Source: Achromobacter xylosoxidans (GTDB taxonomy: Bacteria > Pseudomonadota > Gammaproteobacteria > Burkholderiales > Burkholderiaceae_B). From it: a DNA stretch of 64,000 nucleotides. Of this stretch, positions 15,391-26,245 are shown piece after piece. Position numbers and translations under genes: made by a program. Within the stretch, counting starts at the first letter, position 1, and the number at the start of each line of letters is the position of its first letter. A model generated the notes under the pieces. It made no database searches and had not been told where the DNA came from. It saw only the letters and a list, made by a program, of their open reading frames with translations. The stretch covers positions 682,001 through 746,000 of the forward strand of contig NZ_CP061008.1 in assembly GCF_014490035.1 (NCBI RefSeq). The letters are read 5' to 3'.

Positions 15391-16779
15391 TTACTTTTTC
15401 TCAGGCAGGAACCAGTTCATCACCAGCGCGCAGATGCCGCCAGTAGCCACGCCCGACTCCAGCACGCTCTTCACGGCATGGGGCAGGTGCGACAGGATTT
15501 CCGGCACTTGCGACACGCCCAGGCCCAGCGCCAGGGACACGGCGATGATCAGCAGGGCGCGGCGGTCCAGGTGGATGCCGGCCAGGATGTTGATGCCGGA
15601 CGCGGCGACCGCGCCGAACATGACCATGGCGGCGCCGCCCAGGACGGGCTCGGGCACGGCCTGCAGGATGCCGGCCACGGCCGGGAACAGGCCCAGCAGG
15701 ATCAGCATGCCGGCGATCCACACGCCGACGTGGCGGCTGGCGATGCCGGTCAACTGGATCACGCCGTTGTTCTGCGCGAAGACCGAGCTGGGGAAGGTGT
15801 TGAAGACGCCGGCCAGGAGCGAATTCGCGCCGTTGACCAGGACGCCGCCCTTGATGCGTTGCATCCACAGCGGGCCTTCGACGGGCTGCTTGGAGACCTT
15901 GCTGGTGGCGGTGACGTCGCCGATGGCTTCCAGGGACGTGACCAGGTAGATGATCAGCATGGGCACGAACAGCGCCCACGAGAAGCCCAGGCCGAAGTGC
16001 AGCGGCGTGGGGATCTGGAACAGGGCGGCTTCGCGGGCGCCGGTGAAGTCCAGGCGGCCCATGTAGGCGGCGGCGATGTAGCCGACGGCCAGCGCCAGCA
16101 CCAGGGCGGTGCTGCGCACCCACACGACTGGCACGCGGTTCAGCAGGATGATGGTGCCCAGGACCAGGCCCGACAGGGTCAGGTTCTCGGCGCTGGCGAA
16201 GGTGCCGTTGCCCATGGCGCTATAGCCGCCGCCCATGCTGATGAGGCCGACCTTGATCAGGGTCAGGCCGATGAGCAGCACGACGATGCCGGTGACCAGC
16301 GGCGTGATCAGGCGCTTGACGAAGGGCAGGATGCGGCTGATGCCCATTTCGACGAAGGAGCCGGCGATGACGACGCCGAAGATCGCGGCCATGACGGCTT
16401 CGACCGGGGTGCCTTGCTTGACCATGACCGAGCCGCCCGCGATCAGCGGGCCGACGAAGTTGAAGCTGGTGCCCTGCACGATCAGCAGGCCGGCGCCCAG
16501 GGGGCCGAAACGCTTGCACTGGACGTAGGTGGCAATGCCGGAGATGACCAGCGACATGGACACGATCAGGGTGGTGTCGCGGGAGCTCACGCCCAGGGCC
16601 TGGCAGATCAGCAGGCCGGGGGTGACGATGGGAACCAGGATGGCCAGCAGGTGCTGCAGGGCGGCGACGAAGGCCACGGGAGGCGCGGGGCGGTCGTCGG
16701 GGCCGTAGACCAGGTCAGGGCTGGGGTCGGCGTCGGATGAGCCGTGGGGGGCGGGTTGGGTCAGGGAGGCGGGTTGCAT
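15391..16779 (-). CDS. NCS2-family nucleobase:cation symporter (xanthine/uracil permease type)
   Basis: 462 residues with about 14 hydrophobic segments after a hydrophilic N-terminus of about 35 residues. The NAT signature QNNGVIQLTG is present in the second half (about 337-346), preceded by EAIGDVTATS. These are the substrate-contact motifs of the XanP/XanQ/UraA superfamily. The protein imports a purine or pyrimidine with protons. XanP-like purine specificity is likely but not proven. It is monocistronic, convergent to nothing, and no purine-catabolic genes lie nearby. Confidence 0.9.
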   Translation of the reverse strand: MQPASLTQPAPHGSSDADPSPDLVYGPDDRPAPPVAFVAALQHLLAILVPIVTPGLLICQALGVSSRDTTLIVSMSLVISGIATYVQCKRFGPLGAGLLIVQGTSFNFVGPLIAGGSVMVKQGTPVEAVMAAIFGVVIAGSFVEMGISRILPFVKRLITPLVTGIVVLLIGLTLIKVGLISMGGGYSAMGNGTFASAENLTLSGLVLGTIILLNRVPVVWVRSTALVLALAVGYIAAAYMGRLDFTGAREAALFQIPTPLHFGLGFSWALFVPMLIIYLVTSLEAIGDVTATSKVSKQPVEGPLWMQRIKGGVLVNGANSLLAGVFNTFPSSVFAQNNGVIQLTGIASRHVGVWIAGMLILLGLFPAVAGILQAVPEPVLGGAAMVMFGAVAASGINILAGIHLDRRALLIIAVSLALGLGVSQVPEILSHLPHAVKSVLESGVATGGICALVMNWFLPEKK

Positions 16780-16960
16780 GGCGGATGGGCCGGCCAGGGA
16801 TGGGTAGGGGGGAAAGTGCGGGATTTTAGCGGGGAAGGCCTCGCGCCGTCCGGGGACGGACCGGGAGGGGGCGCAGATGCGCCGCAGACCCGGGCCGGGA
16901 TTGCGGCCGCTGGTTAGAATCCCTGGTCGCCAATCAACGGCAGGTCAGCCCCGCCACTCC

Positions 16961-18364
16961 ATGCAAAAACGCGCCAAATGGGCCGTGATCTCGCTGGTCC
17001 TGATCATCGCCGCGCTGCCGATGTTCCTGTTGTTCTGGTTGATGGACGGCGACGACTTCGCGGCCGTCGACCGTGGACAGTCCTACGGCAACAGCATCTA
17101 TAAGAACTATCAGGGCGGCGTTTACGCCGCCGTCCCCAGCAACGGCTACTACCGCATGGACGACGCCGATCCAGCCAGTTTCGCGGTTTTCGATACCGGG
17201 GCTTTCGACGGCAGGCAGGCGGCCAGGGACCAGCGCCACGTGTATTGCGGCAATCAGGTCTTGCCGGACATGAAGCCCGCGTCCGCGCGCTACCTGGGCA
17301 ACAGCTATTTCAGCGATGGCGCGGTCACGGTTTTCTGTTCGATGCACAGCGTGCGCAACGAAAAGCTGGGCATGCTGGACGAGTTCTGGCAGAAGATCCA
17401 GTACCAGGCGGACGCCGGCCCCAAGCCGCAGACCTACCTGTATCCGTTCGTTGTCCTGCCGGCCAGCGCGCGGCCCTACCGGCCGCTGCTGGACCGCGAG
17501 CTGGCCACCGACGATGTGCGCGTGTACTACCGGGGCCGCGAAATGCCGCAGGCGGCGCCGGCTTCGTTGCGCCGCCTGCCGGCGGGCCGGGACGGGGACG
17601 TGCGTTCCAGCGACGATTTCTTCGCCGACGGCCGCCGCGTCTATTTCCACGAGCAGTTGCTGCCGCTGTCGGATGATCCCGCGCTGTATACCTTCATGGT
17701 GGGCGACCTGTACCACCAGCCCTATCTACAAGATCCGCGCGACGGCATGGTGTACGTGGGCGCGCAGCCCTTCGACGCGGCGCATGCGCCGTATCGCCTG
17801 CTGAACGAGCACGGCCGGCATGTGTACCAGGCGCTGTTCCGCAGCAAGAACGGCATTTTTTTCTACAACACGCAGACGCGGCAGGTGGAACGGGCGGGGG
17901 ACGACCCCTTCGCCTCGGGATCCTTCACCGAGCTGTCGCCATACGTGTACACGGACGGCAAACAGACGTTGTTCCTGCAGGCGCAGGAAGTTTGGGCTCG
18001 CAACTCGCGGGGCGGGGGCGGCGGGCTGGTGTCCCGTTCCACGCTGGTCAATCAGCTGACGGATGCGCCGGCTGGGGAATGGATCAAGCGCGGCGTGGTT
18101 TATCACAACTTCGGCACGGTCTGGCAGAAGGGCGAGAAACTCTATTACCTCGACGAGCTTGGACCCTCGCAGCTGATTTCCCACTCGATCTATCAGATCA
18201 TGGACCGCGACGCGGCGGATTTCCTGCTGCGCTCGCAAGAAACTCGGCAGATCACGACTGCCGACATCCGCAAGCTGGTCCGGGCCGGCAAGCTGGCGGT
18301 GCCGCAGTATGAAACCGTGCTGGAAGCCAGGACACGTTATCGGAAGGTGTTCTCCATTTTCTGA
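16961..18364 (+). CDS. DKNYY-family membrane-anchored protein
   Basis: 467 residues from the ATG at 16961 (MQKRAKWAVISLVLIIA). One N-terminal membrane anchor (about 7-30) precedes a large exported domain with repeated blocks of the DKNYY type, in which a short Asp/Gly/Arg run is followed by YY/VYF strands (ADGRRVYFHEQLL, TDGKQTLFLQ, SKNGIFFYN). The DKNYY family is common in proteobacteria and has no established biochemical role. The in-frame upstream extension is not family-like. It lies just upstream of htpG on the same strand but htpG has its own promoter. Confidence 0.75.
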   Translation: MQKRAKWAVISLVLIIAALPMFLLFWLMDGDDFAAVDRGQSYGNSIYKNYQGGVYAAVPSNGYYRMDDADPASFAVFDTGAFDGRQAARDQRHVYCGNQVLPDMKPASARYLGNSYFSDGAVTVFCSMHSVRNEKLGMLDEFWQKIQYQADAGPKPQTYLYPFVVLPASARPYRPLLDRELATDDVRVYYRGREMPQAAPASLRRLPAGRDGDVRSSDDFFADGRRVYFHEQLLPLSDDPALYTFMVGDLYHQPYLQDPRDGMVYVGAQPFDAAHAPYRLLNEHGRHVYQALFRSKNGIFFYNTQTRQVERAGDDPFASGSFTELSPYVYTDGKQTLFLQAQEVWARNSRGGGGGLVSRSTLVNQLTDAPAGEWIKRGVVYHNFGTVWQKGEKLYYLDELGPSQLISHSIYQIMDRDAADFLLRSQETRQITTADIRKLVRAGKLAVPQYETVLEARTRYRKVFSIF

Positions 18365-18424
18365 GGCGCCGCCGCCACTCCCCAAAATGGGAGGTTGGGG
18401 CCGGCCGGGGTTTTCCTGCCCGCC

Positions 18425-18452
18425 CTTGAAAATGCGCCATTGGCCCCCACAT
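18425..18452 (+). promoter_or_regulatory. Sigma-32 heat-shock promoter of htpG
   Basis: CTTGAAA (18425-18431), 13-base spacer, CCCCACAT (18445-18452). This is close to the RpoH consensus CTTGAAA-N(11-16)-CCCCATNT and lies 85 bases before the htpG start. Confidence 0.85.
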
Positions 18453-18537
18453 CAGTAGGGTTTCCCGGCGGCCGCGCGGGCCAGAAGTCCCGGCAGCCAA
18501 TAACCGTCCCTAATTTTTTACCTAGCCACGTAGAACT

Positions 18538-20436
18538 ATGAGCCAAACCGCCACGCCTTCCACGTCCGAAACCCTGGGGTTCCAGGCAGAGGTGAAGCAG
18601 CTGCTGCACCTGATGATCCATTCGCTGTACAGCAACAAGGAAATCTTCCTGCGTGAGCTGGTGTCGAACGCATCGGACGCCTGCGACAAGCTGCGCTTCG
18701 AGGCCATCGACCGGCCCGAGCTGCTGGAAGGCAATGGCGAATTGGCCATCACGGTCAGCTACGACAAGGCTGCCCGCACCATTACCATCTCCGACAACGG
18801 CATCGGCCTGTCGCGCGAAGAAGCGGTGGCCAACCTGGGTACGATCGCGCGCTCCGGCACGCGGGAATTCTTCTCGCAGCTGACCGGCGACAAGCAGAAG
18901 GACGCGCAGCTGATCGGCCAGTTCGGCGTGGGCTTCTATTCCTCGTTCATCGTGGCCGACAAGGTCACGGTGGTCAGCCGCCGCGCCGGCGCCACGGACG
19001 CGATCCAGTGGGAATCCGACGGCCAGGGCGAATTCACCATCGCCGCGGCCGAGAAGGCCGCGCGCGGCACGGACGTCACGCTGCACCTGCGCGCCGACGA
19101 AGACGAATTGCTCAACGGCTGGAAGCTGCGCGAGATCCTGCGCCGCTACTCGGACCACATCTCCCTGCCCATCCGCATGGCCAAGGAAGAGTGGGACCAG
19201 AAAAAGGGCGAGCAGATCAAGACCGAAGAACTGGAAACGGTGAACCAGGCCAATGCGCTGTGGGCCCGCAGCAAGTCGGACGTGACTGAAGATCAGTACC
19301 GCGAGTTCTACAAGACGGTGTCGCACGACTACGACGACCCGCTGGCCTGGACCCACAACCGCGTCGAAGGCCGCAGCGAATACACGCAGCTGCTGTACGT
19401 GCCCAAGCACGCGCCCATGGACCTGTGGGACCGCGACGGCCGCCGCGGCGTGAAGCTGTACGTCAAGCGCGTCTTCATCATGGACGACGCCGATCAGCTG
19501 CTGCCTTCGTACCTGCGCTTTGTGCGCGGCGTGATCGATTCGGCCGACCTGCCGCTGAACGTGTCGCGTGAGATCCTGCAGGAAAGCCGCGACGTGCGCG
19601 CCATCCGCGAGGGTTCGGCCAAGCGCATCCTGTCGCTGCTGGAAGACATGGCGGAGAACAAGCCGGAAGACTACGCCACGTTCTGGTCCGAGTTTGGCCA
19701 GGTGCTGAAGGAAGGCGCGGGCGAAGACCACGCCAACCTGGAGCGCATCGCCAAGCTGATGCGCTTTGCCTCGACCCACACGGGCGACCAGGCCCAGACC
19801 GTGTCGTTCGCCGACTACGTGTCGCGCATGAAGGAAGGCCAGGACAAGATCTACTACGTCACGGCGGATACCTTCGCCGCGGCCAGCAACAGCCCGCATC
19901 TGGAAATCTTCCGCAAGAAGGGCATCGAAGTCCTGCTGCTGTCGGATCGCGTGGACGAATGGATGTTGTCCTATCTGCGTGAATTCGACGGCAAGTCGCT
20001 GGTGTCGGTGGCCAAGGGCGGCCTGGACCTGGCCGAGCTGGCCGACGAGGAAGAAAAGAAGCACCAGGCCGAAGTGGCCGAGGACTTCAAGCCGCTGGTC
20101 GAGCGCCTGCAGAAGACGCTGGAAGACCAGGTCAAGGAAGTGCGCGTGACGCTGCGCCTGGTGGACTCGCCGGCTTGCGTGGTGGTGGGCCAGAACGAAC
20201 TCAGCCCGCATCTGCTGCGCATGCTCAAGGCCGCCGGCCAGGAAGCGCCCAACGTCAAGCCGGTGCTGGAAATCAACCCCGAGCACCCGCTGCTGGCCCG
20301 CATCCGCGCCGCCGAAGACGGCGAGTTCGACCAGTGGGCGCGTTTGCTGCTGGATCAGGCGCTGCTGGCCGAAGGCGCGCAGATCGCCGACCCGGCCGCG
20401 TTCGTGAAGCGCTTGAATGCGTTGCTGCTGAAGTAA
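18538..20436 (+). CDS. htpG: Molecular chaperone HtpG (bacterial Hsp90)
   Basis: 632 residues, full family length. N-terminal GHKL ATPase domain (about 1-225) with [25 protein letters not shown] and GQFGVGFYS; middle domain (about 235-500) with the catalytic-loop Arg region [11 protein letters not shown]-terminal dimerisation domain to residue 632. It is an ATP-driven cytosolic chaperone that remodels client proteins under stress. It is preceded by a sigma-32 promoter and followed by a strong terminator, so it is a single-gene heat-shock unit. Confidence 0.98.
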   Translation: MSQTATPSTSETLGFQAEVKQLLHLMIHSLYSNKEIFLRELVSNASDACDKLRFEAIDRPELLEGNGELAITVSYDKAARTITISDNGIGLSREEAVANLGTIARSGTREFFSQLTGDKQKDAQLIGQFGVGFYSSFIVADKVTVVSRRAGATDAIQWESDGQGEFTIAAAEKAARGTDVTLHLRADEDELLNGWKLREILRRYSDHISLPIRMAKEEWDQKKGEQIKTEELETVNQANALWARSKSDVTEDQYREFYKTVSHDYDDPLAWTHNRVEGRSEYTQLLYVPKHAPMDLWDRDGRRGVKLYVKRVFIMDDADQLLPSYLRFVRGVIDSADLPLNVSREILQESRDVRAIREGSAKRILSLLEDMAENKPEDYATFWSEFGQVLKEGAGEDHANLERIAKLMRFASTHTGDQAQTVSFADYVSRMKEGQDKIYYVTADTFAAASNSPHLEIFRKKGIEVLLLSDRVDEWMLSYLREFDGKSLVSVAKGGLDLAELADEEEKKHQAEVAEDFKPLVERLQKTLEDQVKEVRVTLRLVDSPACVVVGQNELSPHLLRMLKAAGQEAPNVKPVLEINPEHPLLARIRAAEDGEFDQWARLLLDQALLAEGAQIADPAAFVKRLNALLLK

Positions 20437-20460
20437 GCAGCGCATCCGTTGGAAGAAGGA

Positions 20461-20484
20461 AAGGCGCCTCTGGCGCCTTTTTTT
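20461..20484 (+). terminator. Intrinsic terminator of htpG
   Basis: AAGGCGCC, loop TCT, GGCGCCTT followed by a T run: a perfect 8-bp stem 25 bases after the htpG stop. Confidence 0.92.
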
Positions 20485-20522
20485 CGTCTGGAAGACGCTT
20501 CACAAGCAGTGGCTTAAAAATC

Positions 20523-20532
20523 ACCGATCGGT
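20523..20532. promoter_or_regulatory. Putative operator of hipB
   Basis: Perfect 10-base palindrome ACCGATCGGT within a longer imperfect dyad (AT-rich flanks on both sides), 17 bases before the hipB start. HipB-type antitoxins repress their own promoters, so autoregulation is likely. Confidence 0.45.
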
Positions 20533-20548
20533 AATTTAGGGGGTGGGC

Positions 20549-20818
20549 ATGGCCTCGAACGATGTTCCTGCCGCGCTCGCAGGCGGGGCCGGCGTAACGA
20601 TTCGCACATCGACCGAATTGGGCGAATTGGTGAAGGCCGTCCGGCGCTCGCAGGGCTTGCTGCAAGCGGATCTGGCTGGTCTGTCCGGCACCGGCAACCG
20701 CTATGTGGTGGATCTGGAGCGCGGGAAGCCCACGCTGCAATTGCAGAAGGTGCTGGACATGCTGGATCTGCTGGGCCTGGAAGTGCAGGTAGCGCCCAAG
20801 CGCCCGAGTCTGCCATGA
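20549..20818 (+). CDS. hipB: HipB-like helix-turn-helix antitoxin
   Basis: 89 residues from the ATG at 20549, with AGGGGG five bases upstream; a GTG two codons earlier is possible. An XRE/HTH_3 domain spans about 20-80 (ELGELVKAVRRSQGLLQADL, then GTGNRYVVDLERGKPTLQL), the standard HipB pattern. The gene normally pairs with hipA, a Ser/Thr kinase toxin. Here its stop overlaps the start of a 35-codon hipA fragment, so the antitoxin is probably orphaned. Confidence 0.85.
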   Translation: MASNDVPAALAGGAGVTIRTSTELGELVKAVRRSQGLLQADLAGLSGTGNRYVVDLERGKPTLQLQKVLDMLDLLGLEVQVAPKRPSLP

Positions 20819-20922
20819 CCGTCGCCGATGCGCTGGACATCTATCACGCGGACCGCAAGGTCGGCCGCTTGTTCGACGAGCGGCCGTTGCGCTTCGTAGC
20901 CGTCCGCGGCCCCATCGCCTAG
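20815..20922 (+). pseudogene. hipA: hipA remnant (35 codons)
   Basis: Starts at the ATG overlapping the hipB stop (ATGA), as intact hipBA operons do. The first 20 or so residues (LDIYHADRKVGRLFDE) match the HipA N-terminal subdomain, which normally opens a 400-residue kinase. The frame then ends at a TAG that coincides with the end of the opposing acyl-CoA synthetase gene. No kinase domain follows in any frame, so the toxin has been deleted. Confidence 0.75.
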
Positions 20923-23057
20923 ACCGTCTGCGCGGCCCCCTCGCCGCGTATCACTACAGCATCCAGCGCCACCACCCCCTTACCCTCAGGTAAAGCCAGT
21001 AAGGGATTGATCTCCACCGAACTGAAGTCCGCGCGCCGCGCGTGGGCGAAGCGGGATAGCGCCGCCAGCGCGTCGGCCAGCGCGTCGACGTCGCAAGGAG
21101 GCGCGCCACGCGCGCCTTGCAGCAGCGCGTAGCCCTTGATCTCGCGGATCATCGCCAGGGCTTCGTCGCGCCCGAAGGGGGCCAGGCGGAAGCTCACATC
21201 CTTGAGCACTTCGACGAAGACGCCGCCCAACCCGAACATGACGACCGGGCCGAACACCGGGTCGCAATGCACGCCGGCTATGCATTCCACGCCCTTGGGC
21301 GCCATGGGCGCGACGAGCACGCCGTCGATGCGGGCGTCGGGCCGGTGCTGGCGCACGGCGGCCATGATGTCGGCATAGGCCTGCCGCACGGCGGCTTCAC
21401 CGCGGATGTTGAGCTTCACGCCGCCTACGTCGCTCTTGTGCGTGATGTCGGGCGATACCACCTTGAGCACGACGGGAGCGGCGTCGCCGTTCGTAGCAGC
21501 CAGCTCGGCGACGGCGCACACTGCCGCGTCCACGTCGGCGGCCAGCGTGCAGGGCGAGGCCGGCAAGCCGGCCTGGCGCAGCAGCGCCATGGCCTGGACT
21601 TCGTTGTAGGCGTCCAGCAATGGCGGTGTGTGCGCCGCGGGCATCGTGGGAGCATCGTCAACAACGTCGCTACCCGTATGAGCAGCCAGCCCGGCCACCG
21701 CGCCTATCGTGCGGATGGCGGCGCTGGGATCAGTGAACACCAGGCAGCCCAGCTGTTCCAGCTCGCGGCGGCGCGCGGGCGGAAACAGCGCGCTGATGGC
21801 CAACGGCACGTCCGGATGGCGGGCCTGCATCTGCCTTGCGAAAGCCTCGAAGGTAGGCCACAAGGCTTCGGAGGATCCAGCAGCGGCCAGGAAGACGGCC
21901 AGCGCGTCGTAGCGTCCATCGGCCAGCATGTCGTCGGCGGTGGCCAGCAGCAGCCCGGGTTCGGACACGGCCTGGCCGGTGACGTCGACGGGATTGCGGC
22001 CGCTGGCGAAGGGCACGCGCTCCAGCAGGCGGGCTTGAGCTTCGGCGGCGGGTTCGGGCAGCGCCAGGCCGGTGTCCTCGGCTTCGTCGGCCATCAGCGC
22101 GCCCACGCCGCCGGAGATGGTGAAGATCCCCAGCCGGCGGCCCTGCGGCGGCCGTTTCCAGGTGTCCAGCGCATAGCCCAGGTTGAAGAATTCCTCGATG
22201 GTGCGCGCGCGCAGGGCGCCGTATTGGCGGAACAGCGCGTCGTACACGGCGTCGTCGCCGGCCAGCGCTGCCGTATGCGAGGCGGCGGCTTGCGCGCCAG
22301 CCTGGGTGCGGCCGATCTTGGTGACGACCACGGGTTTGCCCGCCGCGCGCGCCGCGGCCAGGGCGCGGCGCAGCTTGGCGCCGTCGCGGCAGCCTTCCAT
22401 GTAGGCCATGATGACGCGGGTATCGGCGTCGCAAGCCAGCCATTCGATGCAATCGGCCACGTCGATGTCGGCCTCGTTGCCGGTGCTGATCCAGTGCGAC
22501 AGGCCCAGGCCGCGCTCGCGCGCCATGCTGTAGGCATAAGCGCCGAATGCGCCGCTCTGCGACACCATGCCGATGCCGCCTGCGGCGACGATGCCGTTGG
22601 CGGGGGCGGGCGAGAACGTCGCGTAGACATTGCGCCGCACGTTCATGAAGCCCAGGCAATTCGGTCCCAGCAGGCGGATGCCGCGCTCGCGCGCGATGGC
22701 GCAGAGCCGTTCCTGTTGCGCGGTCCCTTGCGCGCCGGTCTCGGAAAAACCCGAGGTGAACACCACGGCGGCGCCTACCTGGCCGGGCCGGGCGCGTTCC
22801 AGCGCCTGCGCGGCATGGGCGGCAGGCACGGCCAGGATGGCCAGGTCCACGTCCGCGTCCAGCGCGTCCAGGCCGGGCAGGGCCGGCAGGCCGGCGATGG
22901 CGTCCGCGCGCGGGTTGACGGGAATGATGCGGCCGCCGTAGCCGTGCTGGAGCAGCAACCTGACCGGCATCGCGCCGATCTTGCCGGGCGTGGACGAGGC
23001 GCCGACGATGGCGATGCCTTGCGGATTGAAGAGGCGGGACAGGGAGGAGTCAGTCAT
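20919..23057 (-). CDS. NDP-forming acyl-CoA synthetase (acetate-CoA ligase family)
   Basis: 712 residues from the ATG at 23057 (MTDSSLSRLFNPQGIAIVG). The upstream open frame overlaps the next gene and is not homologous. The layout is a CoA-binding Rossmann domain (10-110, GASSTPGKIG), a succinyl-CoA-ligase flavodoxin-like region (about 145-450), and a C-terminal ATP-grasp domain (about 480-700, VVLKVVSPDITHKSDVGGV). Members convert carboxylic acids to acyl-CoA at the cost of ATP to ADP, or regenerate ATP. It is the last gene of the acyl-CoA operon, 17 bases after the MDR oxidoreductase. Confidence 0.92.
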   Translation of the reverse strand: MTDSSLSRLFNPQGIAIVGASSTPGKIGAMPVRLLLQHGYGGRIIPVNPRADAIAGLPALPGLDALDADVDLAILAVPAAHAAQALERARPGQVGAAVVFTSGFSETGAQGTAQQERLCAIARERGIRLLGPNCLGFMNVRRNVYATFSPAPANGIVAAGGIGMVSQSGAFGAYAYSMARERGLGLSHWISTGNEADIDVADCIEWLACDADTRVIMAYMEGCRDGAKLRRALAAARAAGKPVVVTKIGRTQAGAQAAASHTAALAGDDAVYDALFRQYGALRARTIEEFFNLGYALDTWKRPPQGRRLGIFTISGGVGALMADEAEDTGLALPEPAAEAQARLLERVPFASGRNPVDVTGQAVSEPGLLLATADDMLADGRYDALAVFLAAAGSSEALWPTFEAFARQMQARHPDVPLAISALFPPARRRELEQLGCLVFTDPSAAIRTIGAVAGLAAHTGSDVVDDAPTMPAAHTPPLLDAYNEVQAMALLRQAGLPASPCTLAADVDAAVCAVAELAATNGDAAPVVLKVVSPDITHKSDVGGVKLNIRGEAAVRQAYADIMAAVRQHRPDARIDGVLVAPMAPKGVECIAGVHCDPVFGPVVMFGLGGVFVEVLKDVSFRLAPFGRDEALAMIREIKGYALLQGARGAPPCDVDALADALAALSRFAHARRADFSSVEINPLLALPEGKGVVALDAVVIRGEGAAQTV

Positions 23058-23074
23058 GATGTGGCGATGAAGAA

Positions 23075-24070
23075 TCAGGAGTAGCGCACGACGCTGCGGC
23101 CCGTGCTGCCGCGTTCGAGCATGGCGGCCAGGGCTAGCGGCAGCTCGCGGGGTTCGATGACGCGCGCGATCAGGTCCAGATGCGCGGGGCGATATTCGGC
23201 GGCGAGCTTGTTCCATACCTGGCGCCGCAGCGGCATGGGGCTGTTGGCGTTGATGCCCAGCAGCTTGACGCCGCGCAGGATGAAAGGGATGACGGTGGTG
23301 GGCAGTTCCGCGCCGCCGGCGTTGCCGAAGGCGGCGGCCACGCCGTCCGGCTTCAGGCTGGCCAACGCGTGGGCCAGTAGCGGGCCGCCCACGGAGTCGA
23401 CCACGCCCGCCCAGCGCGCGCTCATGAGCGGCTTGATGCCGGCCGACAGGTCGGGCGGAGCGATCACCTCCTGCGCGCCCAACGAGCGCAGATAGTCCGC
23501 CGCAGCCGGCTTGCCGGACATGGCGCAGACGCGATAACCGCGCTGGCTCAGGATGTCGATGGCGACGCCGGCAACGCCGCCGGTGGCGCCGGTGACCAGC
23601 ACCTCGCCTTGTTCCGGCGTTAGTCCGCAATGCTCCATCCAGTGGAGCGAAAGCGCGGCCGTGTAGCCCGCCGCGCCCAGCACGGCGGCGTCGCGCAACC
23701 CGATACCTGCGGGCAGCGGCAGCACCCAGTCATGGCGCACCCGCGCATACTCGGCGTAGCCGCCGTCGCAGTCCACGCCGATGCCGAAGCCGTGCACCAC
23801 GACCTCCTGGCCGGGCGCGAGCGCCGGGTCGGCGGAATGCACCACGGTGCCCGAGAGATCGATGCCGCCGATGCGCGGATACTCGCGGATGATGCCGCCG
23901 CGTCCGGCCTGGGCCAGCGCGTCCTTGTAGTTCAGGCCCGCATAGGCCACCTTGATGAGCGTGTCGCCCGCGGACAGCTGGTCCGCGGACAAGGTTTCGT
24001 GGCGGCCTTGCGGGGGCTGGCCCGCTGCACCCGCATGTAGGCGGTAGGCCTGGAATTCGAGGTTTTCCAT
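23075..24070 (-). CDS. MDR-family NADPH oxidoreductase, YhdH/AcuI-like
   Basis: 331 residues. The N-terminal GroES-like domain has AGLNYKDALAQAGRGGI; the Rossmann domain has VTGATGGVAGVAIDIL. Both are diagnostic of the YhdH/YhfP/AcuI branch, whose known members reduce acryloyl-CoA or related enoyl compounds with NADPH. It lacks structural zinc cysteines, as this branch does. It sits 18 bases behind an acyl-CoA dehydrogenase gene and 17 bases before the synthetase gene. A role in handling short enoyl-CoA intermediates is reasonable but inferred. Confidence 0.88.
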   Translation of the reverse strand: MENLEFQAYRLHAGAAGQPPQGRHETLSADQLSAGDTLIKVAYAGLNYKDALAQAGRGGIIREYPRIGGIDLSGTVVHSADPALAPGQEVVVHGFGIGVDCDGGYAEYARVRHDWVLPLPAGIGLRDAAVLGAAGYTAALSLHWMEHCGLTPEQGEVLVTGATGGVAGVAIDILSQRGYRVCAMSGKPAAADYLRSLGAQEVIAPPDLSAGIKPLMSARWAGVVDSVGGPLLAHALASLKPDGVAAAFGNAGGAELPTTVIPFILRGVKLLGINANSPMPLRRQVWNKLAAEYRPAHLDLIARVIEPRELPLALAAMLERGSTGRSVVRYS

Positions 24071-24088
24071 GTTCGTCTCCTTGAGGGC

Positions 24089-25252
<1,164 letters not shown>

Positions 25253-25255
25253 GGT

Positions 25256-26227
25256 TTATTCCTCGATCTTGACGCCGGCCTGCTTGACCACGGCGCGCCA
25301 TCTGTCGGTTTCGTCGGCGATGTGCCGGCCGAACGCTTCGGCCGTGCCGCCCGTGGCTTGCATGCCCAGCCCGTTGAAGTAGCTGCGCACTTCCGGATCG
25401 GCCAGCACGGCGTTGATCTGCCGGTTCAGCAGGGCGATCACGTCCTTGGGCGTACCGGCGGGCGCCATCACGCCCCACCAGGACGAGGCCGACAACGGCA
25501 CGCCCAGTTCAGCCAGCGTGGGCACGTCGGGCAGCTCGGGATTGCGCGTTTGCGAGGCGATGGCGACCGCGCGCAGACGCCCGGCCTTGACCTGCGCATA
25601 CACCGGCGGCAGGTTGTCGAAGCTCATCTGGACCTGGCCGCCGACCAGCGCGGTGGCGGCTTCGCTGCTGCCCTTGTAGGGGATGTGCCGCAATGCGATG
25701 CCGGTCTGGTGGGCGAACTGCTCGCCCGCCAGATGGGGGATGCTGCCCGTTCCCGCGGTGGCGAATGTCAGGCCCTGCTGCTGCGCGGCGGCGCGCTTCA
25801 AGTCTTCCAGGCTGCGTATGGGGCTGGCGGCGGGCAGCAGCAGGTAGACCGGCACGTCCGTCGCCCAGACCACGGGCGTCAGGTTCTTCTTCACGTCATA
25901 GGGCAGCTTGGCGTACAGCACGCTGTTGGTCGCCAGATTGGCGGTGCCCATCAGCAGGGTGTAGCCGTCGGGCGCGGCGCTGGCGACCACGGCGGTGCCG
26001 ATCTGCGTCGCGCCGCCGGGCTTGTTTTCCACCACCACGGGCTGGCCCAGCAAGGGGGCCAGTTTGCGGGCAATCATGCGCGCCGCGGTGTCGGTGCCGC
26101 CGCCGGCCGCGTAGGGCACGATCAGGCGTATCGGCTTGTCGGGATAGGCGGCGGCCTGTGCCGCCCCGGCCGCGCCCAGCAGGGCGACGGCGCACAGCGC
26201 GCGCAGCGTTCGGATCAGGATTTGCAT
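25256..26227 (-). CDS. TctC/Bug-family periplasmic solute-binding receptor
   Basis: 323 residues. Signal peptide about 1-26 (ends AAQAAA), mature YPDKPIRLIVPYAAGGGTD, then VVENKPGGATQIG. It is 18 bases after another TctC gene with the same mature start pattern, and 3 bases before an acyl-CoA dehydrogenase gene. Being inside a catabolic operon, it probably captures the acid degraded by the neighbouring enzymes. Confidence 0.94.
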   Translation of the reverse strand: MQILIRTLRALCAVALLGAAGAAQAAAYPDKPIRLIVPYAAGGGTDTAARMIARKLAPLLGQPVVVENKPGGATQIGTAVVASAAPDGYTLLMGTANLATNSVLYAKLPYDVKKNLTPVVWATDVPVYLLLPAASPIRSLEDLKRAAAQQQGLTFATAGTGSIPHLAGEQFAHQTGIALRHIPYKGSSEAATALVGGQVQMSFDNLPPVYAQVKAGRLRAVAIASQTRNPELPDVPTLAELGVPLSASSWWGVMAPAGTPKDVIALLNRQINAVLADPEVRSYFNGLGMQATGGTAEAFGRHIADETDRWRAVVKQAGVKIEE

Positions 26228-26245
26228 GGCGGTCTCCCGGCGGGC

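Noticed and set aside
23058..23630. 191-residue N-terminal extension of the acyl-CoA synthetase
   Set aside because: It overlaps the MDR oxidoreductase in another frame and is Arg/His-rich noise; the family N-terminus starts at 23057.
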